A stretch of 55,277 bases of DNA from Lactobacillus amylolyticus DSM 11664 (GTDB lineage Bacteria; Bacillota; Bacilli; Lactobacillales; Lactobacillaceae). Under the pieces are notes generated by a model. That model made no database searches and was not told where the DNA came from. It saw only the letters and a program-made list of their open reading frames with translations. This document shows positions 29,410 to 38,192 of the stretch, piece by piece. The stretch is taken from NCBI RefSeq assembly GCF_000178475.1, contig NZ_ADNY01000001.1, positions 1 through 55,277 of the forward strand, given 5' to 3'. Each line of letters opens with the position of its first letter. The stretch's first letter is position 1. Made by a program: the position numbers and the translations under genes.

Positions 29410-30987
29410 CTATTTTTGTCCTTCTTCTTTTAATTCTTTCTCTTCTGCATCAAAGCCAGAGTGATGAATTTTTACTTTACGATCACCAAGATAAATTTCA
29501 ATACAGGTCCATAACAGCAATGCAGCGATCACAACAATTACAAAGTAAGCAATAATCGTTGACACTTCTTTGGAAGCAAATTTAAAACTGACAAATTGAC
29601 TTGGTAAATTGTATAAATTTAAGAAAGTTAAAACTAGTGCACAAGCCCAACCAAGATAATGCCATAAGGGCTTATTTTTAAACTCGCCCATTTCAGCTTT
29701 ATTATTAGTCATTATCAGCAGTGGTAAAACTGAGAATGGTAACGCGAAGGCTAAGAAAACCTGTGAATTTTCCATCAGCATATTTAATGCAAAGTGTTGT
29801 TGCATTACGGAATCATTCATTGTAAATGAAACACATAGGAGCACCGGAATAACTGATAACAGACGGGTGACTAATCTTCTTGCCCAGAGTGGCATTTTTA
29901 AGTGAATATAGCCTTCCATAATGACCTGTCCTGTAAGTGTACCGGTGATAGTTGAATTCTGTCCAGAAGCCAAGAGAGCAACGGCAAACAGCGTCGAAAG
30001 GATACCAGTTCGTGCAACATGAACCAGCAACGGATCGCTCAGCATTTTGGCATTGTCCAAAGCCTGATAAAGACCAAAGAATGAAGAATCGCGAACAGCT
30101 CCACTCTTGAAGACAGCAGCTCCCATAATGAGAAGCAAGGCATTTACTAAAAAAGCCAAGGATAATTGGATATTTGAATCCAGAGCTGTATATTTTACGG
30201 CATTGCGAATGAGCTGCAAATTATGGTGATCAATTTTTCTCGTCTGTGAAATCGCAGAGTGAAGATACAGATTATGCGGCATAACAGTTGCACCAATAAT
30301 CCCTAGCGTTCCAGTTAAGGGCGAAATACCGCCGACTACGGGATGCGTTTGAATAATTTTTGCGCTTGGAACTAAACCGACAAATGCCTTGCTCCAATCA
30401 GGATTTGACAGCAAAACCTCATATACAAAAACGAGCAAAATAACCAAGATCAAACAGGAAACAACTGCTTCGATTTTTCTAAAGCCAATTCTAGCTAATA
30501 GCAGCAACAATAAGACATCAAGTACCGTAATAAAAACAGCCGGTACCAAAGGAATATCAAATAAAAGATTTAGCGCAATCGCGGCACCAATAACTTCAGC
30601 AATGTCAGTTGCCATAATTGCCAATTCAGTCATTAGCCATAAGACGATGCCGAGAGCTTTTCCTGTACGCAGTCGAATTGCCTGTGCCAAATCCATTTGC
30701 GTAACGATTCCTAATTTGGCAGCCATGTATTGAAGAAGCATGGCCATCAAACTTGAAATTAGAATCGTCGACATTAGAATATATTGAAAACTTTGACCGC
30801 CGGTAATTGAAGTTGCCCAATTACCCGGATCCATATAGCCAACAGCCACAAGTGCACCAGGGCCGGTATAGGCCCACAGCATGCGCCAAAAGGTACACTT
30901 TTTGGGAATTTCAATAGTGCCATTAATTTCTGACAGTGATTTTCCATTCGCATATCTAATTAAATAATGTTTTCCTTTTTGCTTCGT
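29410..30987 (-). CDS. mntH: Nramp-family divalent metal transporter (MntH type); start codon reads ACG
   Basis: About 525 residues if read from 30987, 11 or so membrane helices. TM1 carries YMDPGNWAT and TM6 carries VMPHNLYLHSAI; the Met in MPH marks a Mn/Fe Nramp. It imports Mn(II) or other divalent metals with protons. The first ATG in frame (30882) begins MLWAYTGPG, immediately before TM1, and has no ribosome binding site. Upstream the frame continues for 35 codons encoding the usual Nramp N-terminus (KHYLIRYANGKSLSEINGT). At its head AGGAAGG is followed at eight bases by ACG instead of ATG. No ATG, GTG or TTG occurs between the upstream in-frame stop and that point. Either ACG is used, or expression is impaired. 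Confidence 0.85.
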   Translation of the reverse strand, partial: TKQKGKHYLIRYANGKSLSEINGTIEIPKKCTFWRMLWAYTGPGALVAVGYMDPGNWATSITGGQSFQYILMSTILISSLMAMLLQYMAAKLGIVTQMDLAQAIRLRTGKALGIVLWLMTELAIMATDIAEVIGAAIALNLLFDIPLVPAVFITVLDVLLLLLLARIGFRKIEAVVSCLILVILLVFVYEVLLSNPDWSKAFVGLVPSAKIIQTHPVVGGISPLTGTLGIIGATVMPHNLYLHSAISQTRKIDHHNLQLIRNAVKYTALDSNIQLSLAFLVNALLLIMGAAVFKSGAVRDSSFFGLYQALDNAKMLSDPLLVHVARTGILSTLFAVALLASGQNSTITGTLTGQVIMEGYIHLKMPLWARRLVTRLLSVIPVLLCVSFTMNDSVMQQHFALNMLMENSQVFLAFALPFSVLPLLIMTNNKAEMGEFKNKPLWHYLGWACALVLTFLNLYNLPSQFVSFKFASKEVSTIIAYFVIVVIAALLLWTCIEIYLGDRKVKIHHSGFDAEEKELKEEGQK

Positions 30988-31088
30988 TAATAAGACCTTC
31001 CTAGAACAAATGAATGTTTCTGTATTCTATTGTAGACTTTTCATATAAAAAAGATCATTCTCTTTGTGAAAAGAAAATTGTCTATCCG

Positions 31089-31932
31089 TTAATTATTGTT
31101 AGCTTTAGACTCAACATATTTGTTATAAAGCCGGACTCCTAAAACAATGCAGCAAAAAGCATGATGACAAATGGATATATAAATTGAATCACGTTTAAAT
31201 AAATAGTATTAGCCTCAGTCATTTGACTTGGGACTGCCATAAAACGTCTTTCTGCTCTTTCCCAATATGCATTAATTACACCATTAATTAAATTTGCTAA
31301 GTATACCCCGGCGACAACTATAATTACCGTAGATAGCCAGCGAATTAGTTTTTTATTATGTGATGGCAAAACATCAGCGATAGTTTGAGAAGAAAAATTA
31401 ACGAAAGAAACAAAAGTCATAATTAACACGCCACCAGATTGAGACACATCTCCAATCCTTTTGGGTCACCGCTGTTAATCCAAAAAGCTGTTACGCCCTT
31501 CCAAAAATTCTGTGTTGAGAAACTATTGGAAGTGACAAATGACGTGGCACCATTAAGTAAAGAAAGTACTAAAATTTGTGAAATAAAAATCACGATACAG
31601 TTCAAAAGAGTGCTAGTAATATTAGCTAAAAACAATTTGCTATCAGAAATTGGAATTAGCCGCCAAGTTTGACTGAATTGCCATTTTTCATTTTTGAAGA
31701 TAACCCATCCTAAAAAGACAAGATCAAAGATCATTGTTGTTTGAATGACAATGGCGTATGGGATCAGCCAGCCCGTGAAATGCTCATATCCCAGTAGGCT
31801 GTATTTGTTATGAGAGACGATAATGAAAAGTGAGTAAAAAATCACAACTAAAGCTTGCACAGACAAAAAGAATTTTACATATCGGTTTCTGCGATGGAAC
31901 AACTCCGTGCAAGCTTGTTTAAAAGTAGTCAT
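31089..31932 (-). pseudogene. ABC transporter permease, two frameshifts
   Basis: This is a paralogue of the intact permease just upstream (31951-32799): both share the WRLxPxSDxKxxLxN block and the same helix pattern. Reading from ATG 31932, frame 1 runs to GDPKG and then to a stop at 31423. The homologous sequence continues (RIGDVSQSGGVLI) in another frame, reached if one A is restored to the run at 31459-31462. That frame stops at 31139, after MLFAALF, while a third frame gives CIVLGVRLYNKYVESKANNN, matching the paralogue's end ALIDKFVEAKQNN. So two single-base losses, both in homopolymers, break the gene. Sequencing error must be excluded. Confidence 0.8.
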
Positions 31933-31950
31933 ATCTATCCCCCTACTTTT

Positions 31951-32799
31951 CTAATTATTTTGCTTTGCTTCAACGAATTTATCAATCAAGGCATAGTTGG
32001 CAGCACCAAAGATCAGATCAAAAATCAACAATTCAATAGTCTCTGGCATAAAGCTGGATGCAAATGAACTATCTTTGAAGAACCATGGATTGCTGTAAAT
32101 TTCACCGAACATGTTCATTGCCCAGATCACCAAGTAAACGATGACAATCAATACGATTGCTCTAATGACGAAAACAATAAATTTGTTTGACATCATTGGC
32201 AAAAAGTCGACGATGGCGCGACTAGTGAAATGCAAGAATGAAATAATGACATACCAGAAAAGACCCAGCAAAATCATGAATAAAATTAAGACTAAGAAAT
32301 CACCAATATTAACGTCAGCCCAATGATCAACAACGGCCTCCTGATGCAGAGCATAAGCAATTGCTTTTCTAATTCCATTACTTGAGGCATAAGCAATCAA
32401 ACAGCCAATTAAACCAACAATTGATTGCATAATAACTAAGTAAATGAAACTACAAAATGAACTCAAAGTGTTGCAGAGATAGATCTTACCATCACTCATT
32501 GGCACCAAACGCCAAGTTTGACTGCAGTTAATCTTTTCATTTTTCCAAGCAGTTAAAAGCAAGTAAGCAAAGTCGGCTATGAAACTGTACATCAGAAAAA
32601 TCACAATATACATTAAAATCCAAGCTGGAAGCCAAGGAATTTTGTTGCCAAACATTTGTGCACTTTTAAAGTTAGGCGTCGTAGTTGCCGTAATAAACAA
32701 AGTTACTAAAGCCACTGCAACTTGAATTAAAAATACTATATAGGCTGGCTTGCTCTTTTGTTTAAATAATTCTCTGAATAAAGTCCAAAACTTAGTCAT
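31951..32799 (-). CDS. ABC transporter permease, six-helix membrane protein
   Basis: 282 residues with six predicted helices (for example about 22-37, 58-85, 108-140, 170-195, 207-232 and 252-272). Between helices 2 and 3 is CSQTWRLVPMSDGKIYLCN, shared with the broken downstream paralogue. No signal peptide. It lies two bases after the ATPase gene and is the obvious membrane partner in a GntR-controlled exporter of the YtrA/bacteriocin-stress type. Substrate unknown; drug, peptide or lipid export are guesses from operon form only. Confidence 0.8.
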   Translation of the reverse strand: MTKFWTLFRELFKQKSKPAYIVFLIQVAVALVTLFITATTTPNFKSAQMFGNKIPWLPAWILMYIVIFLMYSFIADFAYLLLTAWKNEKINCSQTWRLVPMSDGKIYLCNTLSSFCSFIYLVIMQSIVGLIGCLIAYASSNGIRKAIAYALHQEAVVDHWADVNIGDFLVLILFMILLGLFWYVIISFLHFTSRAIVDFLPMMSNKFIVFVIRAIVLIVIVYLVIWAMNMFGEIYSNPWFFKDSSFASSFMPETIELLIFDLIFGAANYALIDKFVEAKQNN

Positions 32800-32801
32800 A
32801 A

Positions 32802-33506
32802 TTACTCATCCTCGCCTTCGTATAAACCTTCATAGTATTCCTCAATACTCTTATGTTCTTCACGAATCTTATCAGCCGTTTTATGAGCAAAAACAGTATT
32901 ATTCTTGATTACGACAACTTCATCAAGCAAGGCAGCAATTTGATCTACAAAGTGATCCGAAATTAAAATAGTTGACTGTTCGCTCTTCCAAAGAATAATC
33001 GAGTTGATAATTCGCTTACGAGCCATTGGGTCAATCCCTGCGAATGGTTCATCCAAAAGATATAAGTCTGCTTGCCTGGCAAAATTTAAAGCAATAATAA
33101 GTTTCTCTCGTATCCCGCGCGATAATTGACTTAACTTCATATCAGGATCCAATTTCATAAATTTGCGTAGTTCATCAAATTCGTTCTCATCAAAATCATT
33201 AAAGATATTAACGTAGAAGTTTACGACATCGCCAATTTTGGTTGATTCTGAGAAACCAGTCAGGCCATCGGTAAATGACAAAAATGACTTTCTTTTTGCC
33301 ACATCATTAGTGTCTTTTAAGGTAACACTTCCCTTATAATTCTTGGCTACGCCGGCAATAATTCGCATCAAAGTAGTTTTGCCTGCCCCATTTTCTCCTA
33401 GCAGGGCCACAATTTTTCCAGGTTTTAAACTTAAATTAACATCTCGCAAAATTAACTTTTGATTCTTTTTATAACTTAAATCCTTAATTGTTAGTAGGTC
33501 TTTCAT
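32802..33506 (-). CDS. ABC transporter ATP-binding protein
   Basis: 234 residues with every ATPase motif: Walker A LGENGAGKTT near residue 36, signature LSRGIREK near 133, Walker B LYLLDEPFAGID near 155, and the H-loop ISDHF near 191. The signature reads LSRG rather than LSGG. This subfamily drives small exporters with membrane partners encoded downstream. The gene overlaps the gntR end by 23 bases and is followed two bases later by the permease, so it is the second gene of the gntR-ATPase-permease-permease operon. Confidence 0.93.
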   Translation of the reverse strand: MKDLLTIKDLSYKKNQKLILRDVNLSLKPGKIVALLGENGAGKTTLMRIIAGVAKNYKGSVTLKDTNDVAKRKSFLSFTDGLTGFSESTKIGDVVNFYVNIFNDFDENEFDELRKFMKLDPDMKLSQLSRGIREKLIIALNFARQADLYLLDEPFAGIDPMARKRIINSIILWKSEQSTILISDHFVDQIAALLDEVVVIKNNTVFAHKTADKIREEHKSIEEYYEGLYEGEDE

Positions 33507-33867
33507 TTTTATTCCCCTCCAAGTACTTACTTAATGCTGGTACTAATTCCTCTTTTTTAAGTCCTAAACGCATCATGTTTTGCACGAATTGCTCTAACTG
33601 ACCATCTATCAGTGACTGCTTAGTCTGTTTCAATAAATCCGTATCTTCCGTGACGAAATTTCCTTCACCACGTTTCGTATAAAGAATGCCTTGATCATTC
33701 ATTTGCTGCAAAGCGCGTTGAACCGTATTAACATTGACAGTTAACTCAACGGCCAGTTTTCGCACTGATGGAATTTTTTCGCCGGCTTTAAGTTTTCCCA
33801 TTGCAATTTGGCGGTACAAATACTGTTCAATTTGTAAGTAAATTGGGATGTTATCCTTAAATTCCAT
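33484..33867 (-). CDS. GntR-family (YtrA type) transcriptional regulator
   Basis: 127 residues. An N-terminal winged helix-turn-helix (IPIYLQIEQYLYRQIAMGKL, then IPSVRKLAVELTVNVNTVQRAL) is followed by a short C-terminal helical tail of about 50 residues, too small for a ligand-sensing domain. That size and its place before an ABC operon define the YtrA subfamily, which usually represses its own operon. ATG at 33867 is preceded by AGAGGTGAGA. A near-palindrome over the -10 box upstream is a likely operator. Confidence 0.9.
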   Translation of the reverse strand: MEFKDNIPIYLQIEQYLYRQIAMGKLKAGEKIPSVRKLAVELTVNVNTVQRALQQMNDQGILYTKRGEGNFVTEDTDLLKQTKQSLIDGQLEQFVQNMMRLGLKKEELVPALSKYLEGNKNERPTNN

Positions 33868-33905
33868 ATTCTCACCTCTTGCTTACTGTATTATATATCT
33901 ATCAC

Positions 33906-33940
33906 ACTATTATAGTACAAAAAATATTTTGTCTTTGCAA
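33906..33940 (-). promoter_or_regulatory. Promoter and candidate GntR operator of the ABC operon
   Basis: On the minus strand TTGCAA (33935-33940) stands 17 bases before TACTAT (33912-33917); a perfect TATAAT overlaps it two to three bases downstream. The 11-base inverted repeat ACTAT-A-ATAGT (33906-33916) covers the -10 region, a position where a bound YtrA-type repressor would block RNA polymerase. Confidence 0.6.
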
Positions 33941-33984
33941 GTCCTTAAGCTTAGCCAAATGTTCCACGAGTGTGATTTTTTACA

Positions 33985-34036
33985 ATCCAAAAATAAAAGC
34001 CACCAGCAAACACTGCTATTAAAGTATTTGTTGGTG
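33985..34036. terminator. Long bidirectional terminator after pepT; rest of the 305-base gap
   Basis: CCACCAGCAAACACT and AGTATTTGTTGGTGG pair (one G-T, 15-16 bp) with T-rich flanks on both strands. It lies between the broken pepT and gntR. The rest of the gene-free stretch 33868-34172 holds the gntR promoter and a palindrome (GCAAGCAATATTGCTTGC, about 34127-34144) just past the pepT end. I see no gene there. Confidence 0.8.
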
Positions 34037-34172
34037 GTTTATTTTACTATTACAATTTCAGTGCATAACTTTTAAGCAAACTCAAATCAGCTGTTTTAGC
34101 CTGACATAATAGTCTTCTTAGCTGACAAGCAATATTGCTTGCAAAAGCTGCTTTTTCACTAAAAATGTTTCA

Positions 34173-35404
34173 TTATTTTGCGCGTTCAGCATTTAATTCA
34201 GCCATTTTCAGCATAACATCGACTGTCTTGTACATTGACTCCAAGACAGTGTATTCATATCGACCATGCATGTTTTCTTCGCCTGCAAAAATATTTGGAC
34301 ATGGCAGACCCATATAAGTTAACTGTGAACCATCTGTACCGCCACGTACTGGATCTTCGTTAATTTCCAATCCTTCGGCCTTGTATGCATCACGAGCCAA
34401 ATCTACGATATCCATATGTTTTTTCAACTCATCGGCCATATTGTAATACTGATCATTCATCTTTAGCTTGATGCGTTCTGTGCCAAATTCATCGTTCATC
34501 TTTTTAACGATTTCTTTGACTAAATTCTTGCGCTTTTCAAGGCCTTCACGTTCAAAGTCACGGATGATGTAATCCATATGCGCATTATCAACAGTGCCCT
34601 TTAAATCTAATAAGTGATAAAAGCCTTCTCTGCCTTCGGTGTTTTCAGGACGATCATGTTCAGGAAGCTGGTTATGAAAATCAATTGCTCATTGATCATC
34701 TGGCCCTTAGCTACAGCTGGGTGAACGTTAACGCCTTGAATATCCAAACTAAATTGTGCAGCTGAGAATGTGCCCCAATCAAGTTTGCCCGGTGCTTCAC
34801 CATCGACCGTGAAAGCAAAATCAGCTCCAAAGTCCTTTACATCAAAATGTTCTGCTCCAGTACCGATTTCTTCATCCGGTGTGAAGGCCAAACGAATCTT
34901 ACCGTGTTTAATTTCAGGATGGTTCATTAAATATTCGGCGAAGGTCATTAATTCAGAAATTCCACATTTGTCATCCCCACCAAGCAAAGTATCACCCGAA
35001 GCAGTAATAATTGTTTGTCCTTTGTATTTCTTCAAATTTGGAAAGACTTCTGGATCAAGGTAAAATTCAGAATCGCCTAATTGAATTTTGCTTTCGCCAT
35101 CATAGTTTTCATGAATCTGTGGTTTGACATTTTCCGATTCAAAATCAGCAGTATCACAGTGTGCTAAAAATCCCATAACAGGCACATCATAATCAACATT
35201 TGATGGGATTTCTGCAATCACGCAGCCAGCCTTCTGGTTGTAATGAATATCGCTTAAACCTAATTTTTCAAGGTCTTTCATCACAACATTCTTTTGAAAG
35301 TTCTCTTCTCTTTCAGTTGATGGAAAACGATCAGCATGTTCGTCAGAACGTGAATTGACCTTAACATATTTTAAAAATCTGGGCAGCAAGTTTGGATATT
35401 CCAT
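34173..35404 (-). pseudogene. pepT: Peptidase T (tripeptidase), broken by an internal deletion
   Basis: Intact PepT is about 410 residues and cleaves N-terminal residues from tripeptides with two zinc ions. The zinc site is recognisable in both parts: FLAHCDTAD, LLGGDDKCG, TPDEEIG and FTVDGEAPG in the first, and the final His in EENMHGRYEYT in the second. After GQMIN the frame is lost at about 34685 and stops at 34607. The family sequence resumes in another frame as AIDFHNQLPEHDRPENTEG and runs to the natural end at 34173. The family spacing (GQMIN-ALQI-AIDFHN) indicates about 10 bases lost. A truncated first part would lack the last zinc ligand, so no activity is expected. Confidence 0.88.
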
Positions 35405-35416
35405 AATTATCTCCTT

Positions 35417-36214
35417 TTAAAATAAATCTTCAAACGGGTTGGTTGATACTTCAGAAAGTTCAACGCCAACCTGCCAGTTGTTCTCTTGATTCCATTTTTT
35501 CAAACGATCATAGACCTTGTATTTAAACAGTTTTTCGGTGTAATGTCCTGGGTCTACTACGGTTAAACCAGAAGAGATCATATCATGACCAACGTGGTAA
35601 TAAACATCCCCAGTAATAAAGGCATCTAAGCCTTCATCAACAGCACGGTGCCAAAATTTGCCGCCATCACCACAAATAAAGGCTACGGTTTTCACCTTTT
35701 TATCATCACTAGCAGTAATGAGTCGAGCCATTTTGATATTCATTTTTTCCTTTACATAATAAGCAAATTCCTTAGCTGTCATTTCTTTAGGGAGTTCACC
35801 TTTACGTCCAATTGCGATTCCGTCTTCATCAGGCGCAAATGGTTCGAGATTTTTTAAACCGAGTTCTTCAGCTTGCCAATCGGCAGATCCGTCTTGCGCC
35901 TTATCGGAGTTGGTATGAATTGAATAAACGGTAATACCGTTCTTGATAATATTGCCATACATTGCATTCTGAGGGTCTGCAAAATCCAAATTTCTTGCTG
36001 GCCTAAACATTACTGGATGGTGACTGACGATAAAATCAACGCCCTTATCAACCGCTTCTTCAACCACTTGTGGCCGGACATCTAAAGTAGTCATAACTTT
36101 GGTTACAGGAGCCTCCATTGATCCAATCTGCATTCCGACGGGATCACCCTGACTAGCTATCTCTTCGGGAAAATCTTGACGTAAGCGGGCAACGATATCT
36201 TTAACTTTAGTCAT
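35417..36214 (-). CDS. Nif3-like dinuclear metal-centre protein
   Basis: 265 residues of the NIF3/YqfO family. SHHPVMFRPARN near residue 64 and YSIHTNSDKAQDGSADW near 97 hold metal ligands, and the C-terminal HxxxE-type pair lies in DPGHYTEKLFKYKV. The family forms hexameric rings with two metals per subunit; GTP cyclohydrolase-like or hydrolase activity has been suggested but the role is unsettled. It lacks the inserted middle domain found in longer YqfO proteins. It overlaps trmK by eight bases, a pairing conserved in Firmicutes. Confidence 0.92.
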   Translation of the reverse strand: MTKVKDIVARLRQDFPEEIASQGDPVGMQIGSMEAPVTKVMTTLDVRPQVVEEAVDKGVDFIVSHHPVMFRPARNLDFADPQNAMYGNIIKNGITVYSIHTNSDKAQDGSADWQAEELGLKNLEPFAPDEDGIAIGRKGELPKEMTAKEFAYYVKEKMNIKMARLITASDDKKVKTVAFICGDGGKFWHRAVDEGLDAFITGDVYYHVGHDMISSGLTVVDPGHYTEKLFKYKVYDRLKKWNQENNWQVGVELSEVSTNPFEDLF

Positions 36215-36890
36215 TTAATTCCTCTTTAATTAACTCAGTTAAATGATTAATATGATTAATTCGTTCAACATTTTTGTTTTTAGCTTTATTTAAACTGACC
36301 AGCAGTTGCTGATAATATGATAATTGTCTTTGCCATTTTTGCTTAAAAATTGGTTCTTTCGCCTTTAAAATCAATGGACCAAATAATAATTCTTTTTCGG
36401 TTAATGGCACAATTTGATTAATTTTTTTTGCTTTAATCAATTCATAAGTATGACCAGCTTCCGCTATTAGCCGTTCTTGGACAATTTGATAGCCGTGAAT
36501 CATAATCCAGCCTCTGACTTCAGGTTCACCAATATTAGCTTCAAGAACCAATGTTGGAAACTTCAAACTGCGCAACCAAGCAGTATTTAATATCTCCGTC
36601 ATGAGTTTGCCACCCATCCCGGCAATTACCACTGTATCAATTTGATCAGCTGCTGAAACAGTATCCAACCCATTACCCAGCCTAGTTTCAATCTGATTTT
36701 CAAAACCGGCTTTCCTAATATCCTCTTGGGCATTTTTTATTGGTCCTTGTCCAATGTCACTGGCAATGGCATAGTTAATTTTTCCAGTTTTAACTAATTC
36801 AATTGGTAAATAAGCATGATCCGTCCCAATATCAGCCACTCGGCTTCCAGGATCAACCATGTTCGCTAAGCTTTTTAGACGTAAATTCAT
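36207..36890 (-). CDS. trmK: tRNA (adenine(22)-N1)-methyltransferase TrmK
   Basis: 227 residues. The SAM-binding start LKSLANMVDPGSRVADIGTDHAYLP is the family signature, and VIAGMGGKLM is the second conserved block. The protein methylates N1 of adenine 22 in several tRNAs. A C-terminal helical coil (KQKWQRQLSYYQQLLVSLNKAK) follows the Rossmann domain. It is normally directly downstream of rpoD; here the plus-strand NUDIX/M23 pair lies between the two. Confidence 0.92.
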   Translation of the reverse strand: MNLRLKSLANMVDPGSRVADIGTDHAYLPIELVKTGKINYAIASDIGQGPIKNAQEDIRKAGFENQIETRLGNGLDTVSAADQIDTVVIAGMGGKLMTEILNTAWLRSLKFPTLVLEANIGEPEVRGWIMIHGYQIVQERLIAEAGHTYELIKAKKINQIVPLTEKELLFGPLILKAKEPIFKQKWQRQLSYYQQLLVSLNKAKNKNVERINHINHLTELIKEELND

Positions 36891-37031
36891 AATTCCTCTA
36901 ATTTAATTAATTTTTATTTGTTTTATGCAAATTATATCATTTTCACGGCCTCACTTTTAATAAGAAAAATAAGAATAATGCTAAAATTTGCCAAGCGCTT
37001 TTGTTACAATTAATTCAGAAGGCGGGTAATT

Positions 37032-37458
37032 ATGAGTAGAACAGAACCTGTTACTTTAACCAACATGTGTATGGTTAAAAATAAAGACAAAATATTAGTT
37101 TTAGATCGCAATGATCCCGTGTGGCCAGGCCTCACCTTTCCTGGCGGTCATGTTGAAAGCCATGAATCTTTTCATGATTCTGAAAGAAGAAACGGGTTTA
37201 ATAATTAAAAATCCAAAAATGGTTGGCGTAAAGCAATTCTACGATCATGACGATCACCGTTATTTAGTATTCTTCTATATTTGTGATCAATTTTCAGGGA
37301 CAGTAAAAGCTTCTAATGAAGGAAGCTTAAAATGGATGACAAAGCAAGAATTGATGCAACACAAATTAGCTTATAATTTTGATCGTGATTTACCTGTTTA
37401 CTTCGATTCTGAAATCAGTGAACACATTCTTGATGGAAAACGAGATGAATTGTTCTAA
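37032..37458 (+). pseudogene. NUDIX hydrolase with a deletion inside the catalytic box
   Basis: From ATG 37032 the frame gives MSRTEPVTLTNMCMVKNKDK and continues to FPGGHVESHESFHDS, the first half of the Nudix box, then shifts and stops. The second half (LKEETGL) and the rest to DGKRDELF lie in another frame, open to 37458. The box needs G-x5-E-x7-R-E-U-x-E-E-x-G-U: the residues around the essential Arg-Glu are missing, consistent with about 14 bases lost near 37178-37183. Earlier function was probably an 8-oxo-dGTP or related diphosphatase. The stop overlaps the start of the M23 gene (TAATG). Confidence 0.85.
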
Positions 37459-38120
37459 TGAAAAAGATCTCGCGCATTTTGCTAGCAATTGGAATTATTG
37501 CAATCGTTATTTTTGCTGCGCAGCCCCTGTGGCGGTCAAATAGTTTCTTTAATCCAGTCCATCATACTAGCCAAGTTAAGAAAAAAAGTATAACCAAGAA
37601 AAAGAAAAAATATGTCCCAACCTGGGGTTATCCCTTTAAACGTTTATATGAAAAGAAAAACAAATTTAAGAGCGGACAAAAATATGGTGAAACCGATGTC
37701 TTAAGACGAACAAGTCCAAAAAGCTATTTTCATGATGGTTATGATTTTGGTTTTTCTGAAGTAGGACATAAGGCTGTTCTTGCGGTACATGCGGGTACTG
37801 TTCACCGCGTTCATTATCGTGCAGGGATGGGACTTTACGTTTGGATCATCAGTAAAGATGGATATGTAGAAATTTATCAGGAAGGTTTCTTAAATAACTA
37901 CGATATTTACGTCAAAAAAGGTCAGCATGTTAAATTAGGACAAAAAATCGGCGAACTTACCGGATCGCATATTCACTTAGGAATTACTAAGACTGATAAA
38001 CATTATATTGATAAACATGGAGATCCATGTGGCAATTGGTGGAAAAATAATGGCACTTGGCTAAATCCAATGAAGATTATTAACGATGATTTAGCTAAAG
38101 CGGGCAAACATTATCAATAA
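37458..38120 (+). CDS. Membrane-anchored M23-type peptidase
   Basis: 220 residues. An N-terminal hydrophobic helix (about 6-22) acts as an anchor or signal peptide, followed by a lysine-rich stretch (KKKSITKKKKKY). The M23 (LytM-like) domain has YFHDGYDFG (HxxxD) and GSHIHLGI (HxH), the metal ligands of the glycyl/peptidoglycan endopeptidases, so catalysis is possible. A C-terminal motif, DKHGDPCGNWWKNNGTWLNP, is also found in the broken copy at 49477-49862. Likely acts on the cell wall. The ATG overlaps the stop of the broken NUDIX gene. Confidence 0.8.
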   Translation: MKKISRILLAIGIIAIVIFAAQPLWRSNSFFNPVHHTSQVKKKSITKKKKKYVPTWGYPFKRLYEKKNKFKSGQKYGETDVLRRTSPKSYFHDGYDFGFSEVGHKAVLAVHAGTVHRVHYRAGMGLYVWIISKDGYVEIYQEGFLNNYDIYVKKGQHVKLGQKIGELTGSHIHLGITKTDKHYIDKHGDPCGNWWKNNGTWLNPMKIINDDLAKAGKHYQ

Positions 38121-38166
38121 AAAAAGCATCATAGCTATGCCTTAACGGCAATAGTTATGATGCTTT
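38117..38166. terminator. Bidirectional terminator between the M23 gene and rpoD
   Basis: AAAGCATCATAGCTATGCC pairs with GGCAATAGTTATGATGCTTT over a short loop, nearly perfect over 18 pairs, with A and T runs at both ends. Confidence 0.9.
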
Positions 38167-38192
38167 TATTTTCTTATTATTTCTAAATTATC

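Noticed and set aside
34127..34144. Palindrome GCAAGCAATATTGCTTGC as a separate regulatory element
   Set aside because: It lies just past the pepT end without a T tract; too little to assign.
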